From positions 186,001 through 250,000 of the forward strand of contig JAHBUV010000001.1 in assembly GCA_019637915.1 (NCBI GenBank): 64,000 nt of DNA, in the 5' to 3' direction. Below the pieces are notes generated by a model. That model did not search any database, was not told the DNA's origin, and saw nothing but the letters and a program-made list of their open reading frames with translations. Origin of the DNA: Pseudobdellovibrionaceae bacterium. GTDB lineage: Bacteria; Bdellovibrionota; Bdellovibrionia; Bdellovibrionales; Bdellovibrionaceae. Shown here one piece after another: positions 61,005 to 64,000 of the stretch (position 1 is the first letter of the stretch; every line of letters starts with the position of its first letter). Both the position numbers and the translations under genes were made by a program.

Positions 61005-63887
61005 TTAATCTTTCAGCCGCGGCGTGATCCGGAGCCCCAGCGTCTCCCCGCCCCGCCGGACTTTGATCTCCGTCTCAACCTGAGGCTTCACGGATTGCAG
61101 GGTGTAGACGTAATCATAGATGTTTTCGATCTTGGTGCCGTTGAATTCGACGATGACGTCCTTCTCCTTCAGGCCCGCCGCTTCGGCCGGGCTCCCCGCG
61201 GACACGCCCGACAGGCGCACGCCGCGCACGCCTTCCTGCGCGTAATCCGGCACCGTGCCCAGGTACACGCGGAAGCTGCGGCCCTCGAGCCGCGCGTTGG
61301 GATTGCCCGAGACGGAGCGGTACTTCACCAGGGGCGTCGCGCCGGACGACAAGGTCCCGACCAGGGTCGAGACGAGGTTCGCGACGCGCTCTAAACCCTG
61401 GTAGTTGATGGTGTCGGCGGTGTCGCGCGGCGTGTGGTACTCGCCGTGGGCGCCGGTGAAGAAGCTGATCGAGGGGATGCCCGCCATGTAGAAGGTCATG
61501 GCGTCCGTGGGCAGATAGGGATCATCCGTGAGGCTGAGGGGCACGCCGGTCTTGAGGGTGAGTTCCTCGCCGAGGCGGGCCCAGTTCGCGCCCGAGGCCA
61601 CGCCCTGCATCTGCAGGCGGTCCTTGAAGCGGCCGACCATGTCCATGTTGATGGCCGCTTGCAAATAAGTCTTCAGGTTCTTCTTGCGGAGTTTTTCCCA
61701 CTCCTTGACGTAGGCCGAGGAGCCGAGAAGGCCGATCTCCTCCGCCGACCAGACGGCGAAGATCACGTCCTGGGCGGGCTTTTTTTGTTGCGACAGATGA
61801 TGAGCGATCTCGAGCAACGCCGCGACACCGCTGGCGTTGTCGTCGGCGCCGCCGTGCACCTGGCCGAGCTCGTTGTTTTTGGCGAGCGAGCTGCCCGAGC
61901 GGCCGCGACCCAGGTGATCGCCGTGGGCCCCCAGCAAAACGGCGGAAACGCCCGGTCGGCGTCCGGGCAAGCGGGCGATCACATTGGTGCCCATGGATTT
62001 TTCCGTCACCAGGTCGGTGTGGGCGCGAATGTAAAGCGAAGGGACGGTGAAGCCCACCATCTCCCCGGCATCGAGGCGCTTTTTGACTCCGGCCCAATCC
62101 TGGGAGGCCTGGCGGAACAGATCCTTCACCCACTCCCCGCCCACCCGCCAGGCGGGAAGACTGGACGTCGAGAGCACTCCTTCAAAACGCAGGGCCCGAT
62201 CCGGCTGGGGCTTGAGCGCCGCCAGGCTTTCGATGACGATCACGCCCTTGGCGCCGGCTTCACGGGCCACGGTGAGTTTGTGCTGCAAGCGCGAGTAAAG
62301 ACTGAGATGATGGCGGCGCTCGGGAGGCAGATCCTCGGGCAGATCGCGCAGCACGAGGGCCCATTTGTCTTTGACGTCGAGGTCGCGGTAGGAATTGTAC
62401 TCGGGCTGCTTGTCCGTGGCGGCGGCCTTGATGCCGTAGCCGGCGAAGACCACCGGCGTTTCCATCAGTTCCCCGGTGGCCGACAACGAGTAAGGCTCGG
62501 CGTCCCGGCCCACAACGAGCTCGCGGTCCAGGGCGCCGGCGAGCTTCAGGCGGTTCTTTTCACCCAGCTTCACGGCGGAAGTGTACTCGAAGCGTTGCAG
62601 GAAGGATCCCCCCGGCGCGGCCCCCTGCAAACCCCACGAGCGCAGGAGATTTTCCAGGACCCGGGTCAGGCGCTTTTCCTCGGCGCTGCCGGCCTCGCGG
62701 CCGCCCATCTCCTCGGAGGCCATCCACTCCACCAGGCGGCGCAGATCCGTTTCACGGATCTCGGGATGGAAGTCGCGGGGCGCGGGGTCCCGCGGCGGCA
62801 GGCCCAGGAGTCTTCTGGCCTGGGCGTCATCCCAGGAGGCGATCTCGATCTGGCTCTCGCCCTTTTCATTGCGATGGGTCCAGGAGATCCGCGTGCCGTC
62901 CGGCGTGAAGGTGGCGAGGCCGTCGAAACCGTCGTCGAACGTCACGCGCAAGGGGGTCTTTTCGCCCTCCTTGTCGACGATGAAGAGTTCGAAATTGGCG
63001 AAGCCCAGGACGTTCGCGGCGAAGATGATGTAATCCCCGCTCGGATGGTAAAAGGGCGCCCAGGACATGGAGTTCAGGTGCGTGATGCGCTTCTGATCCG
63101 TGCCGTCGATGTTCATCGTGTGGATTTCAGCCGTGGCGCCGTTCGGAGCGAAACGGCGCCAGGTGATGCGCCGGCCGTCGGGGCTGAAGAAAGGCCCGCC
63201 GTCGTAGCCTTTCTCGCGGGTCAGGCGCTTCACGTTCCGGCCGTCGGCGTCCATGATGTAGATGTCCATCATGAAGGACGGATCCTGGGCGAACATCTTG
63301 GCGTCCTCGGGACTGAGTTGTTCCGTGTAACCGGCGCGGTTCGAGGCGAACGCGATCAGGCGGCCGTCGGGCGAGTAGGAGCCCTCGGCGTCGTAGCCTT
63401 TTTCCTTGGTGAGGCGCTTGATCTTTTTGCCCCGCAGGTCGGATTCGAAAATGTCGAAGTGCTCGTCATAGCTCCAGCTGTACCGGCTCTTCACCGGTTT
63501 TTTGCGGGTTTCTTCCTCCTCTTGGGCCTTTTTCCTCCAGTGGGGGTCCAAGTGGGTCGAGGACCACATGACCTTGCGGCCCGTCGGGTGGATCCAGCCG
63601 CAGGTGGTCTTGCCGCCGCCGGTGGAAATCAGGTCCGTGCGGCCGCTGGCGAGATCGAGCAGGTACATCTGGTAGAAGGGGTTGCCGTCCTGGCGCTCGC
63701 TCTGAAAGATCATCTTTTTGCCATCGGCGGAGAAATAGCCCTCGCCGGTGCGGTTGCCGACGAAGGTCAGCTGCCGCGCCCCCTGGATGATGGTGTTGGG
63801 CTCCTGACGGAAGGACGGCGTCGGGGTCTTGTCATCGGGAGCGGCGAACAGGGCGAACGGCAAGAGAGGGAGGATCAAGCTTTTCAT
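61005..63887 (-). CDS. M28 aminopeptidase with TolB-like propeller, PA and PDZ domains
   Basis: 960 aa, with a short signal peptide (LILPLLPFALFA). Residues 30-360 contain TolB/WD40-like blades (YFSADGKKMIFQSERQD; GSYSPDGRLIAFASN). A PA-like region follows at 440-610. The M28 zinc core runs from about 650: GAHGDH, GADDNASG, WSAEEIG, NMDMVGR and GAHGEYHTPRDT supply two-zinc ligands. A PDZ domain ends the protein (GSPAEAAGLKEKDVIVEF). It digests peptides outside the cytoplasm, as expected for a predator or protein feeder. Confidence 0.92.
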   Translation of the reverse strand: MKSLILPLLPFALFAAPDDKTPTPSFRQEPNTIIQGARQLTFVGNRTGEGYFSADGKKMIFQSERQDGNPFYQMYLLDLASGRTDLISTGGGKTTCGWIHPTGRKVMWSSTHLDPHWRKKAQEEEETRKKPVKSRYSWSYDEHFDIFESDLRGKKIKRLTKEKGYDAEGSYSPDGRLIAFASNRAGYTEQLSPEDAKMFAQDPSFMMDIYIMDADGRNVKRLTREKGYDGGPFFSPDGRRITWRRFAPNGATAEIHTMNIDGTDQKRITHLNSMSWAPFYHPSGDYIIFAANVLGFANFELFIVDKEGEKTPLRVTFDDGFDGLATFTPDGTRISWTHRNEKGESQIEIASWDDAQARRLLGLPPRDPAPRDFHPEIRETDLRRLVEWMASEEMGGREAGSAEEKRLTRVLENLLRSWGLQGAAPGGSFLQRFEYTSAVKLGEKNRLKLAGALDRELVVGRDAEPYSLSATGELMETPVVFAGYGIKAAATDKQPEYNSYRDLDVKDKWALVLRDLPEDLPPERRHHLSLYSRLQHKLTVAREAGAKGVIVIESLAALKPQPDRALRFEGVLSTSSLPAWRVGGEWVKDLFRQASQDWAGVKKRLDAGEMVGFTVPSLYIRAHTDLVTEKSMGTNVIARLPGRRPGVSAVLLGAHGDHLGRGRSGSSLAKNNELGQVHGGADDNASGVAALLEIAHHLSQQKKPAQDVIFAVWSAEEIGLLGSSAYVKEWEKLRKKNLKTYLQAAINMDMVGRFKDRLQMQGVASGANWARLGEELTLKTGVPLSLTDDPYLPTDAMTFYMAGIPSISFFTGAHGEYHTPRDTADTINYQGLERVANLVSTLVGTLSSGATPLVKYRSVSGNPNARLEGRSFRVYLGTVPDYAQEGVRGVRLSGVSAGSPAEAAGLKEKDVIVEFNGTKIENIYDYVYTLQSVKPQVETEIKVRRGGETLGLRITPRLKD

Positions 63888-63938
63888 CGTTGTCAGAGGC
63901 TCGGCCAGAAGCTAAATTATGTCAAGAGCAAGGCCCTC

Positions 63939-64000
63939 ATGACGATCACATGTTCCCGTTTCATTTTCATTTGCGCTCTCGGGCTGTCGTCGCTGGCGAT
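63939..64000 (+). CDS. Start of a secreted protein (cut by window)
   Basis: AAGGCCCTC before an ATG at 63939 opens a frame reading MTITCSRFIFICALGLSSLA, which looks like a signal peptide, up to the window end. It is divergent from the M28 gene. Too little is present for more. Confidence 0.4.
   Translation, partial: MTITCSRFIFICALGLSSLA

Overview
The window is GC-rich bacterial chromosome (roughly 60% GC by eye) from a Gram-negative organism. Evidence for this includes many lipoproteins with clear lipoboxes, a BamB/YfgM-like pair, an outer-membrane barrel protein, LytM and DedA proteins, and a fatty-acid cluster in the order DUF177-rpmF-fabH-fabD-fabG-acpP-fabF-rpiB-glyA. That order is familiar from deltaproteobacterial-type lineages. 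With the long acidic ScpA/ScpB, the secreted Fic protein and the M28 peptidase, it suggests a Bdellovibrionota-like host. This placement is inference; there is no rRNA here to confirm it. No rRNA, tRNA or CRISPR array was seen.

Layout. 1-5 kb: QueD end, a tiny membrane peptide, a large palindromic intergenic repeat, a GAF histidine kinase, a peptide-binding protein and an acyl-CoA dehydrogenase. 5-9 kb: M50 protease, scpA-scpB, a lipoprotein. 9-13 kb: class Ia ribonucleotide reductase nrdA-nrdB. 13-22 kb: radical SAM, MnmC-like, PilZ, Kup, patatin, DedA, an outer-membrane protein and an AT-rich zincin-like gene. 22-30 kb: M23, glyA, rpiB, the fab cluster, rpmF. 30-38 kb: ThpR, an HPF-like protein, a GT-C glycosyltransferase, a SsuABC/ThiXYZ-type transporter coupled to a 2OG-Fe(II) oxygenase, and an EF-hand lipoprotein.

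38.3-49.9 kb is an accessory island. At its heart is a compact 9.4-kb provirus-like element of the tailless, membrane-containing kind. Sixteen small genes run on the minus strand in one tightly overlapping array. They encode an A32-like (FtsK/HerA-type) packaging ATPase, a 374-aa protein with the look of a double-jelly-roll major capsid protein, a GNAT acetyltransferase, a lytic transglycosylase, several one- or two-helix membrane proteins, an AT-hook membrane protein and a possible Acb2/Tad1-type anti-defence protein. Two divergent, catalytic-domain-only tyrosine recombinases sit at the left end. A 30-bp direct repeat (28/30 identical) bounds the element at 39753 and 49134. A second 17-bp repeat lies about 170 bp inside each end, giving a symmetric attP-like arrangement when the ends are joined. 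No replication protein, tail or terminase gene is visible. A decayed RhuM-family gene lies outside the left end and an HTH membrane protein with strong palindromic operators outside the right end. This element is the main candidate for something undescribed.

50-64 kb returns to host genes: a secreted tunnel-fold-like protein split by a frameshift, a pseudopilin-like protein, leucine-type dehydrogenase, a YfgM/BamB-like envelope module, a very large secreted Fic protein, serine dehydratase, a receiver/PilZ-like protein and an M28 peptidase with beta-propeller and PDZ domains.
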